Of a stretch of 46,988 nucleotides of DNA, positions 1 through 8,010 are shown piece by piece. Within the stretch, counting starts at the first letter, position 1, and each line of letters begins with the position of its first letter. Source of the DNA: a virus; IMG/VR virus record IMGVR_UViG_3300025000_000167, positions 1 to 46,988 of that record; one strand, given 5' to 3'. The position numbers were made by a program, and so were the translations under genes. Below the pieces are notes generated by a model. It was given only the letters and a program-made list of their open reading frames with translations, searched no databases and had not been told where the DNA came from.

Positions 1-1434
1 GAGTGCTGTTATTCGAAAGGAAATTCTGTTGCCTAATACGCTGTGCAGATAGAAGGGGTCAGTAATTCGTAATACTTCGCCCCAATCCTTTTCATCCCAA
101 TTTCCCTCATCCCACACCAGCGAGTTGTCAACGATGCTGTCTACCGATTTGAACCCCTCAAGGTTGCCGTAATCCACGTCATAGCCGAAGGTAATGGCGG
201 AGTTTACGGTGCCAAGGGATTCGATTTCAGGAGCAAAGTATCTCCACTGTTTCTCGTGAATAATGCCCTCGTCAAGATAGGCGTGCTGCACAGTAGAGGT
301 AATAGGCGTTCCGTCATCGGTCTGTGAGTTGTCGAGTTTGTAAAGGGTGCCGTTGGATGAATCGCCTATCAATACAGCCCCATCGTCGCCCTCTGCATCC
401 AGTACAGCAAAAGATGCAGCACTGAGCGTATCCCAAGAAGTTATGCCCTGGTAACGGTCGTCAAGGCACAATATCTGCGTGCCTACATGAACTAGGGCAC
501 GGCGCATATTGGGTTGATACACAGCAAAGCACGCGGCACGGTCGGCAGAGGTCATGCTTTCAATGACTACCCGGTGCGTGTCAGATACTTCCCTGACCCC
601 GGCAAGATCAAAAAGGTAGACGTTGTTAGCGCCAACAAATATTCCCTCGTCAAGTAGACTGTCCGGAGCTACACATCCAACAGAATCAGAAAGGGGGCTT
701 TCAGGGATACGGTAATTATCTACGTTGGTGCCGTACAGCGGCCATACTGAGCGGTTTTTGGTGATTATCAATCCACCGTCTTGCGGGGAGATGCCGGTTA
801 TTATGTCGCCGTCGCCATCCCGCACCTTGATTGCTTCCAACACCGGCCATGTCTCAGGATCTTCAAGCGCCGAACTGCGTATAACGTTCGGGTTGGCAAC
901 GTCAACAAGTCGCAAGCGCGAACCGTACACCTTGATGTATTTCGACTTGGGAGGACTTCCGGCAAGGTCGCCAAAGGTGGTTCCGTCCCATACCTTTACG
1001 TCATCAACGCCGTTGGTAAGAATCAGTTTATCTTTCCATACGACTGAGCGGAATTTGGCAGCGTTCAGGCTGTTGGCTAGTTCGGTGGGGGTCAAAAACT
1101 GCGTGCTGCCGTCATAGGCGTACTGATACAGTTTTGTTCCGAACTGCACGACTATGTATGTGGTGCCGCTTTCCTTTGCGTACCTGTGAACGCTGGTTAT
1201 TGCCCCTGCGCCCAGCGGAGTAGTGAACACTGCCGACTTGCCCCGCCGCGTCTCTAATACTCCCTCGCCGGTCATGACCATATTCAGCGCGATAAGGCAC
1301 TGATTAGGCTTGAGGAATTCCGGCAATATCTGCCTATTCTCCCCCCCGGTAAAGTCACGGTTGCGGGAAAACTCCCACCGTTCCTCAGTTTCCTGGTTGC
1401 GGTCGGGAGCTATTTGGAGGGAGGGGAAACGCAT
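1..1434 (-). CDS. P22 gp10-like tail hub / DNA stabilization protein, 3'-truncated by window edge
   Basis: This is the left copy of the gene at 42523-44013. It has 478 codons here and lacks only the last 18 residues and the stop. The product resembles the packaged-DNA stabilization (plug, hub) proteins of P22-like podoviruses, which sit below the portal-adaptor ring. The repeated beta-rich segments with turns around DG, NG and GT are compatible with a propeller-like fold. The ATG at 1434 overlaps the adaptor stop (TAATG), so translation is probably coupled. The family call rests on position and general resemblance. Confidence 0.75.
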   Translation of the reverse strand, partial: MRFPSLQIAPDRNQETEERWEFSRNRDFTGGENRQILPEFLKPNQCLIALNMVMTGEGVLETRRGKSAVFTTPLGAGAITSVHRYAKESGTTYIVVQFGTKLYQYAYDGSTQFLTPTELANSLNAAKFRSVVWKDKLILTNGVDDVKVWDGTTFGDLAGSPPKSKYIKVYGSRLRLVDVANPNVIRSSALEDPETWPVLEAIKVRDGDGDIITGISPQDGGLIITKNRSVWPLYGTNVDNYRIPESPLSDSVGCVAPDSLLDEGIFVGANNVYLFDLAGVREVSDTHRVVIESMTSADRAACFAVYQPNMRRALVHVGTQILCLDDRYQGITSWDTLSAASFAVLDAEGDDGAVLIGDSSNGTLYKLDNSQTDDGTPITSTVQHAYLDEGIIHEKQWRYFAPEIESLGTVNSAITFGYDVDYGNLEGFKSVDSIVDNSLVWDEGNWDEKDWGEVLRITDPFYLHSVLGNRISFRITAL

Positions 1435-2183
1435 TAGGCTACCCTTGTAAAGATGTGGCTGAAAGTACCGTCGCCGTTGTCTACTATCTGTAATTCGTAG
1501 AAATTACCGTCCGTTGCCTGAATTGTGTTGCTGTACATGATTGAAGCTGAACCGCCCGCTCCCATGGAGTTGGCAATGTGCGCGGCGGTAATTCTGATGT
1601 AGCCGTGAGTGTCGTTCTTCGGCAGCGGTTTTAGACGGTTGTCCCAAGACTTAGCAAGGGACATTTGATACTTGAATAACTCAGTTTCGGCGGGGAAACG
1701 TCCGTCTTTGTCGTACTTAAAGCAGCGGAGTAGCGTGCCAGAGATAAGCAGGTTTTCAAGTTCAACCGGGAAAATAGTTGAATCTTCGCTATCGGCATAC
1801 TTGGTATTAAGCCCGGTTTCATACTTCAGTTCACAACTACCTGATGCACCGGGTTCAAAAGTAATGGTGCCGTCAGGATCGCGGGTATATCCCACATAAC
1901 CGTCAAGTGCTTCAAGGTCGCTCAACTGGTCATGTGGGACAAACATTGAATCCCCCACCTTGAGGTAAACCACCTCAGAAGCGGTGGAGGGGAGGGTTAC
2001 TTGGTTATTGGAAATACTCAAGACCTCAATGGTTTCAAGGAATTTCCACGCTCTAGGCTGGTTGAGCACGTCACGTACAGTCTGATTTAGCCACGCAAGG
2101 GCTTTAACACGCATGGCGTCGCTGTTGTCGGTAACTTCCAGCATGACTGCATCAAGCACCGTTTTTGTAGTCAGAAAGACCAT
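1434..2183 (-). CDS. Head-to-tail adaptor (P22 gp4-like)
   Basis: The product has 249 residues. The N-terminal half is helical with an early conserved segment (ALAWLNQTVRDVL) of the kind seen in podovirus connector proteins that dock under the portal. The central part is beta-rich (GTITFEPGASGSCELKYETG). It follows a small frameshift gene and overlaps the gp10-like gene by TAATG. AAGGG lies about 8 bases before the ATG. The second copy at 44013-44762 differs by only a few residues. At 249 aa it is longer than P22 gp4, so the role is inferred mainly from gene order. Confidence 0.7.
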   Translation of the reverse strand: MVFLTTKTVLDAVMLEVTDNSDAMRVKALAWLNQTVRDVLNQPRAWKFLETIEVLSISNNQVTLPSTASEVVYLKVGDSMFVPHDQLSDLEALDGYVGYTRDPDGTITFEPGASGSCELKYETGLNTKYADSEDSTIFPVELENLLISGTLLRCFKYDKDGRFPAETELFKYQMSLAKSWDNRLKPLPKNDTHGYIRITAAHIANSMGAGGSASIMYSNTIQATDGNFYELQIVDNGDGTFSHIFTRVA

Positions 2184-2186
2184 TTG

Positions 2187-2290
2187 TTAGCCCTTGCACG
2201 CCTTAACGTGGTTGGTGTACGCCATCTTTATTTTGCAATCCTTACCGCATGAGGGACAAACAAAGCCGGATGCCCTATCTGTCCCTTCTA
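2187..2290 (-). CDS. -1 frame zinc-finger extension of the upstream small gene
   Basis: This reading frame has no start codon of its own but opens exactly at the -1 frame of the slippery site that ends the gene at 2288-2572. It adds 34 residues, including CPSCGKDC, then a His and a final Cys (CxxC...HxxxxC), typical of a small C2HC zinc finger. The same frame in the other copy (44766-44869) differs almost only at synonymous third positions: GTT/GTC, GGT/GGC, AAG/AAA, AAC/AAT. That pattern shows the frame is translated and under selection. It ends just before the adaptor ATG. Confidence 0.75.
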
Positions 2291-2312
2291 CTTTTTTTCT
2301 TCTTCAGGCTCC
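2252..2312 (-). promoter_or_regulatory. Programmed -1 ribosomal frameshift signal
   Basis: The elements, in mRNA order, are an SD-like GGAG (2312-2309), an 11-nt spacer, the heptamer A AAA AAG in phase (2297-2291), the zero-frame stop TAG (2290-2288), and a stem AGGGACA/TGTCCCT (2286-2280 with 2258-2252). This is the layout known from E. coli dnaX, with the same heptamer and an SD-like stimulator about 10 nt upstream plus a downstream hairpin. The other genome copy keeps all elements, with GAGG as the SD-like site and one stem pair changed to a wobble. Frameshift efficiency cannot be judged from sequence. Confidence 0.75.
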
Positions 2313-2572
2313 GGTTTCTCCGCAATCTTCAGGAGGTCGGTATTGTCAATGCCGGGGATGAATGGCTCCGAAACTTTGTAGTGCCGGAACATGCGATTGA
2401 GGTAATCGGCACGCACTGCGGAGATTTCGAAGAAGTGTCGTTCTTCGCCGTCCACTGTTTCAGATTTCAGTTTTTCACCTTCCAGTGAATGCCGGTCGTC
2501 ACTGTTCGGGTAGGGCTTATACACTCGTACACGAAACCGCTCGTTCATTTTGTCTTGAATAGTCTTTGACAT
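2288..2572 (-). CDS. Small virion-region protein, zero-frame product of the frameshift gene
   Basis: The product has 94 residues, is charged, and ends in an acidic and lysine tail (PEPEEEKK). No domain is recognised. It lies between coat-associated genes and the adaptor. Ending at TAG directly after A AAA AAG, it should be made together with a longer form of about 128 residues carrying a zinc finger. This resembles the strategy of tail-assembly chaperone genes in long-tailed phages, but no sequence similarity to those is visible and this phage appears short-tailed. An ATG follows a weak purine-rich site. Confidence 0.7.
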   Translation of the reverse strand: MSKTIQDKMNERFRVRVYKPYPNSDDRHSLEGEKLKSETVDGEERHFFEISAVRADYLNRMFRHYKVSEPFIPGIDNTDLLKIAEKPEPEEEKK

Positions 2573-2592
2573 TTAAATCCACCTTTCTCGGG

Positions 2593-2910
2593 CTATATGA
2601 GCCGCTTTTTTGTACAAAACACGTCTTTACCTTCTTTTTCCTTCTTTATTTGCAGAAACTTATGGATAGCAACAATGTCGTTGTCGATGCCTAATTTTTG
2701 TATTTCCAGCCACCACACCATAGGTACGCTTGCCATCTTGTACCCCATGTCAAGATCGCGCTTATCGAAAGCGCCTGAATTGTTTTCCCTGTCTTCGTGC
2801 GCCTGCGCAAGTACCGGGTCCAAGTCTTGAACGTAGGTCCCAACCGCCTTATCTTTCTCGTAGCGGTAATTTGCTAACATGCAGCGGGATAATCTGCTTT
2901 TATGTGACAC
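2593..2910 (-). CDS. Conserved virion-region protein of unknown function
   Basis: The product has 105 residues, is rich in charged residues, and has a hydrophobic segment near VPMVWWLEIQKLG. Here the start is GTG (VSHKSRL); the other copy has ATG at the aligned codon (MTRKSRL, 45489), which fixes the start. It lies directly after an exported protein and before the frameshift gene. No family is recognised. Position suggests a head completion or decoration role, but that is only inference. Confidence 0.65.
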   Translation of the reverse strand: MSHKSRLSRCMLANYRYEKDKAVGTYVQDLDPVLAQAHEDRENNSGAFDKRDLDMGYKMASVPMVWWLEIQKLGIDNDIVAIHKFLQIKKEKEGKDVFCTKKRLI

Positions 2911-2935
2911 GGCTCGTCTTTCTTTGAGGTAAGGG

Positions 2936-2980
2936 GGGTTATAGCCCCCCTTACGTTGTTTGGCTAAAGTAATACGTTGG
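2936..2980. promoter_or_regulatory. Intergenic hairpin plus 17-bp operator-like site A
   Basis: A strong dyad (TAAGGGGGG / CCCCCCTTA with a 4-base loop) has no U tract, so it is more likely an mRNA processing or stability element than a terminator. Next to it, 2964-2980 (CTAAAGTAATACGTTGG) matches the dispersed palindrome found at promoters elsewhere. On the minus strand it includes TATTAC, 17 bases after TTAACT, a weak promoter match. The 27 bases holding this site are missing from the other copy near 45530. Confidence 0.5.
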
Positions 2981-3412
2981 TTAATCCGAAAAGTTAAACC
3001 ACGCTTTCAGCTTGCCGCCCACGGTGCCGGAAGTCCATTTTAGGCGAACGTAATTTGAAATGTCGGCCCAGGTAAAATTACCGTTGGTGGTACGGCTAAC
3101 CGCTGTCTGTGCGTAGTCGTTGGCTACACAGGTTGACCAAGGGCCGCTTGACGTGGGACCGCATTCGGCAATGACGGTGCCGCTCATGTTCTTAAAGGTA
3201 ATGCTGGAAAGGGAACTGGTCAGCGTTACGCCGGAAACATGCAGGGTCTTGAAACGCTTGCCGGAAACGTTGTACACGTCTGAAGTCTTGACCGCAGCAC
3301 TTGCAGCTGAGATGTTGGAAAACGGTACTTTACTGGTGAAATTTGCCGCGAAAGCCGGAAGGGAAGCAAGGCAGAAGGCCGACACGACAATGAAGCCAAT
3401 CAATCTTTTCAT
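2981..3412 (-). CDS. Exported small protein encoded beside the coat gene
   Basis: The product has 143 residues. The N-terminus MKRLIGFIVVSAFCLASLPAFAA is a textbook Sec signal peptide (KR, hydrophobic core, AFA cleavage). The mature part is beta-rich with two conserved cysteines. The SD GGAGG lies 8 bases before the ATG. The gene sits between coat and adaptor-region genes, where decoration proteins are usual, yet a signal peptide would send the product to the periplasm or surface. The other copy (45533-45964) keeps the signal and differs at a handful of residues. Confidence 0.7.
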   Translation of the reverse strand: MKRLIGFIVVSAFCLASLPAFAANFTSKVPFSNISAASAAVKTSDVYNVSGKRFKTLHVSGVTLTSSLSSITFKNMSGTVIAECGPTSSGPWSTCVANDYAQTAVSRTTNGNFTWADISNYVRLKWTSGTVGGKLKAWFNFSD

Positions 3413-3425
3413 TGCGTAATCCTCC

Positions 3426-3450
3426 GTAAAGGAGGGGGCTTTCGCCCCCT
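3426..3450 (-). other. GNRA-type hairpin after the coat gene
   Basis: The minus-strand RNA folds as GGGGGC-GAAA-GCCCCC directly after the coat stop and before the SD of the next gene. There is no U run. The hairpin is kept in the other copy near 45980. It may protect or process the abundant coat mRNA. Confidence 0.55.
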
Positions 3451-3454
3451 TGGG

Positions 3455-4411
3455 TTAAGTGGTGGCAAGGTTGGTGATACGACCTGCCGATGCCTCGTTT
3501 CTTGCTTCCAGCGTGTGCTGTACGGTCAAGTGGTGCTTGGTGTTCGACCGGGAGGTTTTGGCAAGTTCGGTGATTCCCATCGGAACAAGCGTTGCTTTTT
3601 TCCAGAAAGAAATGTCGAGGATGACAAATACATCCGTGGGCATGGTACGGTGAATCTGTGCCTTTACATCGCCCCAGGAGGTCATGTAAATGTCAACAAC
3701 ATCGTTCATCTTGTTGCTGTCGCCCTGCTGCCGACGGTTGGCCTGACCACTGTTGATAAACTGGTCAAACTTGTCCTTCTGGATGCTGCCGCAGTATGCC
3801 GTAAGCATCTTGCCTGCACCACCGCCGCCTGCGGAGTACGTATTTTGCAGGACGTTCTTTACCAGGTCTTTGGTGAACTCGCGTGCCGAGCCGCCCGTTA
3901 CCGAACCGTCAGCGCCGAGGGTGGCATCAGCGGCTTTGTCGAGGTTGGTTGTGATCCACGGCAAGAGGCCGCGCATCGAGGGTGCTACAGTGTCGCTACC
4001 GTCTGCGCGTACTTCTCGCAGGAACGCCCATTCAACGTCGCCAACAAGTTCCTTCATTTTCTTGGCTTTCTGGTACTCGTACCCGCCAGATCCGCCAACG
4101 GTGGTTTCCGCTTCGGCAGTGTCGGTCATGGTGAACGACTCTTCCTGAAGCTGAATGTTGTTGTAAATCTTCGTCGGCTGGCTGGATGCCTGCATGGTGG
4201 GGTCAGAACCCAACAGCGACTTGTTTTGAGCGGGGGTGCGAAGCGTATCAGTCATGAACTCGTGCTTGATAGACTTCGGCTTATCGCCAGCACCGCAGGC
4301 ATGGTAAAACGGGCTGTCAATCGGGGTTATGATGCTGATTTCGTCCAGCAGGGATTCCCGCGTACCAGTGAGGTCATACGGGGTAAGTGCGTTGCTTGGA
4401 ATATCTCCCAT
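3455..4411 (-). CDS. Major capsid (coat) protein
   Basis: The product has 318 residues. The N-terminus (TRESLLDEISIITPIDSPFY) followed by a segment on long-range contacts, a Gly/Ser-rich loop (VGGSGGYEYQKAKKMKEL) and a C-terminal beta segment resembles the SU10/DUF5309 type of HK97-fold coat protein. It follows the scaffold gene directly, with SD GGAGG before the ATG. It is the most conserved protein between the two genome copies: only Thr/Met and Met/Ile changes are seen against many silent changes. The role is also supported by order after portal and scaffold. Confidence 0.85.
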   Translation of the reverse strand: MGDIPSNALTPYDLTGTRESLLDEISIITPIDSPFYHACGAGDKPKSIKHEFMTDTLRTPAQNKSLLGSDPTMQASSQPTKIYNNIQLQEESFTMTDTAEAETTVGGSGGYEYQKAKKMKELVGDVEWAFLREVRADGSDTVAPSMRGLLPWITTNLDKAADATLGADGSVTGGSAREFTKDLVKNVLQNTYSAGGGGAGKMLTAYCGSIQKDKFDQFINSGQANRRQQGDSNKMNDVVDIYMTSWGDVKAQIHRTMPTDVFVILDISFWKKATLVPMGITELAKTSRSNTKHHLTVQHTLEARNEASAGRITNLATT

Positions 4412-4425
4412 TGTTTAATCCTCCG

Positions 4426-5403
4426 TCAGTTTGCGGAAGCAAGCCGACGCTTTGCCGCCGAGTATGCCGCTAGGTCTTCGGCGTTCCCGCTGGTTTCGGC
4501 ACGCTTCCTCAGCGCGTCGAGTTCGGGATTGCCTATTACTTCGCCGGTTGAGGTCTTCCCCGGTGGTAACATCTGCTTTGCTTCTTCTTTTTGTTGTATG
4601 AGTGCTTCCTGCTTCTTGCCCATGTTGTTCTTGACGTGCTCCCAAGCAAAAAGTACCGCCGATGCTGCACCGCCAATCATCACCTTTTCGTCAAACTGCC
4701 GTTGCAAGAACGGGTTTGACTTGCAAGCGTTAATGAAGAATTGACGGCCTGCCTGGAAAGCGTCGTCCGGTATTCTTTCCTGATCTTTGAGAAGGGTTAA
4801 GGCATCGTTGATGCGCGACTGCATTTGCTGGTGGTACGCCTGATTCTGAGCCGTGGTCTGTTGACGCTTGACGTAATCGGCCCGGTTCCGCTCGTTTTCC
4901 CTTATTTCCCTGATTATCTGCTCCCGCTCCCCTTGTATCTGGAAAAGCTCGTTAAGCAGGTCAGAGGAAGCGTTATCAGGGTCAAGTGCAATGTCCTCGC
5001 GGATTGCCGTTTCCCGTGCTACCATTTTTTTCAGGTAGCCGTTAAGCCGGTCATAATCAACTTCAACAAAATTTGGCCGTTCAAGTGCCTGTGCCTGCTC
5101 CCTCTCTGCCAGCCGGGATTCCATCTCTTGAAGCTTGGTTTCAAGATCCCTTGTCTTGGCTTCCACAACTTCATTGACGCGAACCTCGAAAGGCTTGCTA
5201 ATGTTCTTCTCGCCCTCCGTTGCGCCTTGCGCTTCCTGACCGGTTGGTGTTCCCGCCCCTTCTCCACCCTCAATCTCCGCAGACTGAGTGAAAGGCACAG
5301 CGCCAGTGGGTTGGCTTTCCTGAATGCTCTCCTGCCCCGCGACAGGAGTTGTAGGCGCAGCGCCAGCGTCGGTAGTAGCCATTTGTGCGGTTAAATCGTC
5401 CAT
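4426..5403 (-). CDS. Scaffolding protein
   Basis: The product has about 325 residues, starting at MDDLTAQ (SD GGAAG). The N-terminal third is low-complexity and rich in T, E, G and Q. The middle is long coiled coil (ETKLQEMESRLAEREQ). The C-terminal third is helical and basic. This fits a podovirus scaffold that directs coat assembly and leaves the procapsid. It lies between portal-side genes and coat. In-frame upstream codons exist but lack an SD. Identity is from context and composition. Confidence 0.75.
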   Translation of the reverse strand: MDDLTAQMATTDAGAAPTTPVAGQESIQESQPTGAVPFTQSAEIEGGEGAGTPTGQEAQGATEGEKNISKPFEVRVNEVVEAKTRDLETKLQEMESRLAEREQAQALERPNFVEVDYDRLNGYLKKMVARETAIREDIALDPDNASSDLLNELFQIQGEREQIIREIRENERNRADYVKRQQTTAQNQAYHQQMQSRINDALTLLKDQERIPDDAFQAGRQFFINACKSNPFLQRQFDEKVMIGGAASAVLFAWEHVKNNMGKKQEALIQQKEEAKQMLPPGKTSTGEVIGNPELDALRKRAETSGNAEDLAAYSAAKRRLASAN

Positions 5404-5408
5404 ACTTC

Positions 5409-5789
5409 CTACCTTTCCCCGCGTAATGCGGTTGCTACAAACAGTCTCTTGGCTTTGTTCAGCCATCCATTGCAAATGAACTCGTCAACGATGTTCCAAA
5501 CGGATTTAAGCCACGGTTTAAACTTCCACCGTTCTTCGCCCCGCTCAACATCGACATTTACGATTTCCTCTAACACCTTGGGTATAATGATTTCGATAAC
5601 GTCCCGGTAAGCCTGAATCCGCTTCACCTCTTCGAGCGTTAAAGCGCCGTCATACTCAAGAAGCATCTTGTCAGACAGTTCTTGAAGTTTCCGCATAATC
5701 AACTGAAAACCGGGACGCGCCATGTCTTGCTCAATAAGCGCCTTTTCGTGGTTCAGCCGTGCCAGTTTCAAATAAAAGTTTTCTGTCAC
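5409..5789 (-). CDS. Helical protein between portal and scaffold
   Basis: The product has 126 residues, mostly charged helix. It starts with GTG that overlaps the portal TGA (GTGA), indicating coupled translation, and stops 5 bases before the scaffold start. No family is recognised. Its place suggests a head assembly cofactor, but nothing in the sequence proves it. Confidence 0.65.
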   Translation of the reverse strand: MTENFYLKLARLNHEKALIEQDMARPGFQLIMRKLQELSDKMLLEYDGALTLEEVKRIQAYRDVIEIIIPKVLEEIVNVDVERGEERWKFKPWLKSVWNIVDEFICNGWLNKAKRLFVATALRGER

Positions 5790-7852
5790 GCTAAGCCCCC
5801 AATCTGCCCACCTTCGCTCATCCGTACAGCCGCGTCATCGGTGCCACTAACCACTGTCCCGGTACGGTCGGGCTGCATAAAACCACCGCCGTTCTGCCGC
5901 GCCTCTTTCATCTTGGGTTCATCCACAGATGCGGTTACGCTGGCTTCCCCTGATAACAGCTTTTGTTCAATAGCCATGGCAGCGTTAGGAGACAGGGCAA
6001 GCAGTTCTTGTAGGGTAAGCGACAGATTGACCTTGTAATCCACTTCCGGCTTAGGGGGTGGCGGCGGATTCTTATCAAGGAGTTGTTCGGGGGAGTAACC
6101 GGCAAGCACCGACAACTGCTTAAACCCTTCAACAGCGTCAACTCGTATCTTGTGGGTAAGCCCCCAATCCACAAGTTGCATGGTCATATCGGCTTTTTGG
6201 TAACGTGGGGCGCTGCCAAGACCGGCGTTGATTTGCACGTCGATACAGAAATCAAGCACCGAAATATCAATGATAGAGCGGCCTTGCGGGGTCATTACTT
6301 GCGGGACTTGAATGTTGGCATTACTCCCCGCCACCTTCAGCACAACCTCGTCAGTCTCAAAAGCCATTTCGAGCTGAGCTATGAGCCACAAAACTTTTTT
6401 CAGGAAGGTGTTGTTGCGGGTGACGATGCTAACGCCCATCTTTTCATCGGAGGCGGAAAGCCCTAGCTGTGTCTGCCCAAGGGTCTTGTTGCTGCCCTTT
6501 CCGGCGACATTACGGTGAGCACCCATAACACCGGACGGGACAAGCTCGTTGATTTCCTGCTGCACAAGGTCATCAGCGCGGAGGGTGGTTATTACGTCAA
6601 ATTGCTCATTCAGTTTTTCAAAGGTTTCCCTTTCTGCACGGAAAACGCGCCGGTTCAGCAGGTCGTTTATCTCTATGTCTGCATCGGGGTCGACACGCCA
6701 GCGGCCTTGAATGGCTATTTTGGCGGCATCGTTGACGTTGTTCTTGTGGTCTATGTGCTCGTCTTCTATGGGCGCTATCGTTTCGGGGATTGCGCGGCCT
6801 ACACGCTCCCACAGTTTCAACTTTGTAACCCCAACAACCACCGGGAGGCGGTTAACCTTGCGCCCACCAAACCACACATCGTCAACCGGCTTAGGATCGC
6901 TTACAAGATCCTGCATCCCAAGGTTGAATTGACACATCCACCTGTTGCCCTGCCGGAAGAACACACAGCACAGCTCAACGGGGTTCATTTCCTGCAAATT
7001 AACGTCTTCGGGGTTGTCAACGGTGCGGTCTGCGCGGTAGGTGTAGTTATTGGTGCCGACAGTGGATTGATTAAAGAAGGTGCCTCCGTTGGCGTTCTGG
7101 AACTTTCGCAAAGTTTCGTCAGTGACCTTGCTTTTGTCCAAAATGCCAATTTCGGCCATGTTCTTTACATCGTCGGGAGACTTCCGCAGGCGCACCATGC
7201 AGAATTGGCCCAAATTCACATCAAGCAGGGGGATATTGGGATCCCAAATAACATCTTTGCCCGGTTCGAGCTGGTCTATCCACCAGGTATCAACCGATAC
7301 AACCGGATTACTGACTTTGTTTTCAACAAACATTTCAGGGAATACCGCCGAATATTGGTCAAAAACAGCTTTGTCCACCGGCTGTGATCCGCCTTGCCCA
7401 ATAACCGCGTATTCGGTGATTTCCTCGTTATACGCCTGCCGCTCCCAGCGAACTAAGGCGCATTCAAAGCCATCGGCAGCGCCGGCAAGGAGGCTAGATT
7501 GGTTCCAGTTAAAGAAATCGAAGTATTGGACCGGATTGTTGGCCCGGTAGCGGAAAATACTGGTCAACCATGAGGCCCACTGGTCTTTTTGTGTGTCACC
7601 AACAGCGGTAGAAGTAAAAGAAATAGCTTCGGGGTCTTGGTGGTACTCTATCAGCGCCCGTTCTACATACCTGTCGATGGTTGCAGTGGTCTTGGTGGAG
7701 GGGATATTGGAAAGGCCGAGCTTCCGCCGTTCTTCGGAGCGAGTAGTCTGCATCCGGTAGCGGCGGCGGTTGTCGAGGATGATTGATTTAAGTTTGCCGT
7801 CGAACCACGTTTGAGCGGCTTCAACAAACTTCTTCTGCTGTTGCAGATCCAT
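5786..7852 (-). CDS. Portal protein
   Basis: The product has 688 residues, the usual size of large podovirus portals (P22 gp1 is about 725). The N-terminus is a long basic helix (KLKSIILDNRRRYRMQTTRS) followed by an alpha/beta core. The C-terminal part is helical with a Pro-rich stretch (NPPPPPKPE). It would form the dodecameric ring for DNA entry and exit and dock the terminase and adaptor. The SD GAGGAAGGG precedes the ATG. It is the first large gene after the 7.94 kb promoter, and TerL lies upstream. Confidence 0.85.
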   Translation of the reverse strand: MDLQQQKKFVEAAQTWFDGKLKSIILDNRRRYRMQTTRSEERRKLGLSNIPSTKTTATIDRYVERALIEYHQDPEAISFTSTAVGDTQKDQWASWLTSIFRYRANNPVQYFDFFNWNQSSLLAGAADGFECALVRWERQAYNEEITEYAVIGQGGSQPVDKAVFDQYSAVFPEMFVENKVSNPVVSVDTWWIDQLEPGKDVIWDPNIPLLDVNLGQFCMVRLRKSPDDVKNMAEIGILDKSKVTDETLRKFQNANGGTFFNQSTVGTNNYTYRADRTVDNPEDVNLQEMNPVELCCVFFRQGNRWMCQFNLGMQDLVSDPKPVDDVWFGGRKVNRLPVVVGVTKLKLWERVGRAIPETIAPIEDEHIDHKNNVNDAAKIAIQGRWRVDPDADIEINDLLNRRVFRAERETFEKLNEQFDVITTLRADDLVQQEINELVPSGVMGAHRNVAGKGSNKTLGQTQLGLSASDEKMGVSIVTRNNTFLKKVLWLIAQLEMAFETDEVVLKVAGSNANIQVPQVMTPQGRSIIDISVLDFCIDVQINAGLGSAPRYQKADMTMQLVDWGLTHKIRVDAVEGFKQLSVLAGYSPEQLLDKNPPPPPKPEVDYKVNLSLTLQELLALSPNAAMAIEQKLLSGEASVTASVDEPKMKEARQNGGGFMQPDRTGTVVSGTDDAAVRMSEGGQIGGLA

Positions 7853-7890
7853 TTTTCGCCCTTCCTCGCCTGTTTGGGTAAGGGACTTAG

Positions 7891-7917
7891 CAGTTGATTA
7901 CCCGTTGTAACCAACTG
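7891..7917 (-). other. 5'-leader hairpin of portal transcript
   Basis: The arms CAGTTGATTAC and GTAACCAACTG pair over 11 positions with one mismatch around a 5-base loop. The hairpin lies between the predicted start near 7929 and the portal SD. It may stabilise the late mRNA. Confidence 0.45.
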
Positions 7918-7935
7918 TGTATAAAAACTACACAC

Positions 7936-7964
7936 TGCATAACACAGTTTACTTAGTTTGTCAA
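7936..7964 (-). promoter_or_regulatory. Sigma70-type promoter for head genes
   Basis: On the minus strand the -35 is TTGACA (7964-7959), the spacer 17 bases, and the -10 TATGCA (7941-7936). It points at the portal gene. A copy of the dispersed palindrome lies just upstream (7981-7997). The -35 is perfect and the -10 moderate. Confidence 0.6.
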
Positions 7965-7980
7965 GGATTATGTCGTTTGT

Positions 7981-7997
7981 TCAACATATTCCGTTGG
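7981..7997 (+). promoter_or_regulatory. Operator-like palindrome, site B
   Basis: TCAACATATTCCGTTGG is a variant of the CCAAC-N7-GTTGG site, centred about 25 bases upstream of the -35 of the 7.94 kb promoter. Repression or activation cannot be told from position. Confidence 0.5.
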
Positions 7998-8010
7998 TTA
8001 CAGGGTAATA

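Larger units (their letters stand above)
1..4437. repeat. Left copy of diverged terminal block
   Basis: This block matches 42580-46988 gene for gene in the same orientation. It holds the gp10-like gene, adaptor, frameshift gene, a small gene, an exported protein, coat and the scaffold end. The offset is 42579 up to about 2950 and 42551-42552 after it, because of a 27-base indel between two small genes. Sampled stretches differ at about 5-10 percent of bases, mostly third positions, while proteins are nearly identical. Identical terminal redundancy of one virion is therefore excluded. Gene order reads smoothly across the join, which favours a circular genome closed over two strain variants. 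Confidence 0.9.

Noticed and set aside
3515-4744. 409-codon open frame on the plus strand over the coat and scaffold genes
   Set aside because: It is antisense to two well-supported genes, has no SD, and is interrupted in the second copy of the region.
6515-7387. 290-codon plus-strand frame inside the portal gene
   Set aside because: Shadow of the portal reading frame; no ribosome site and unlikely composition.
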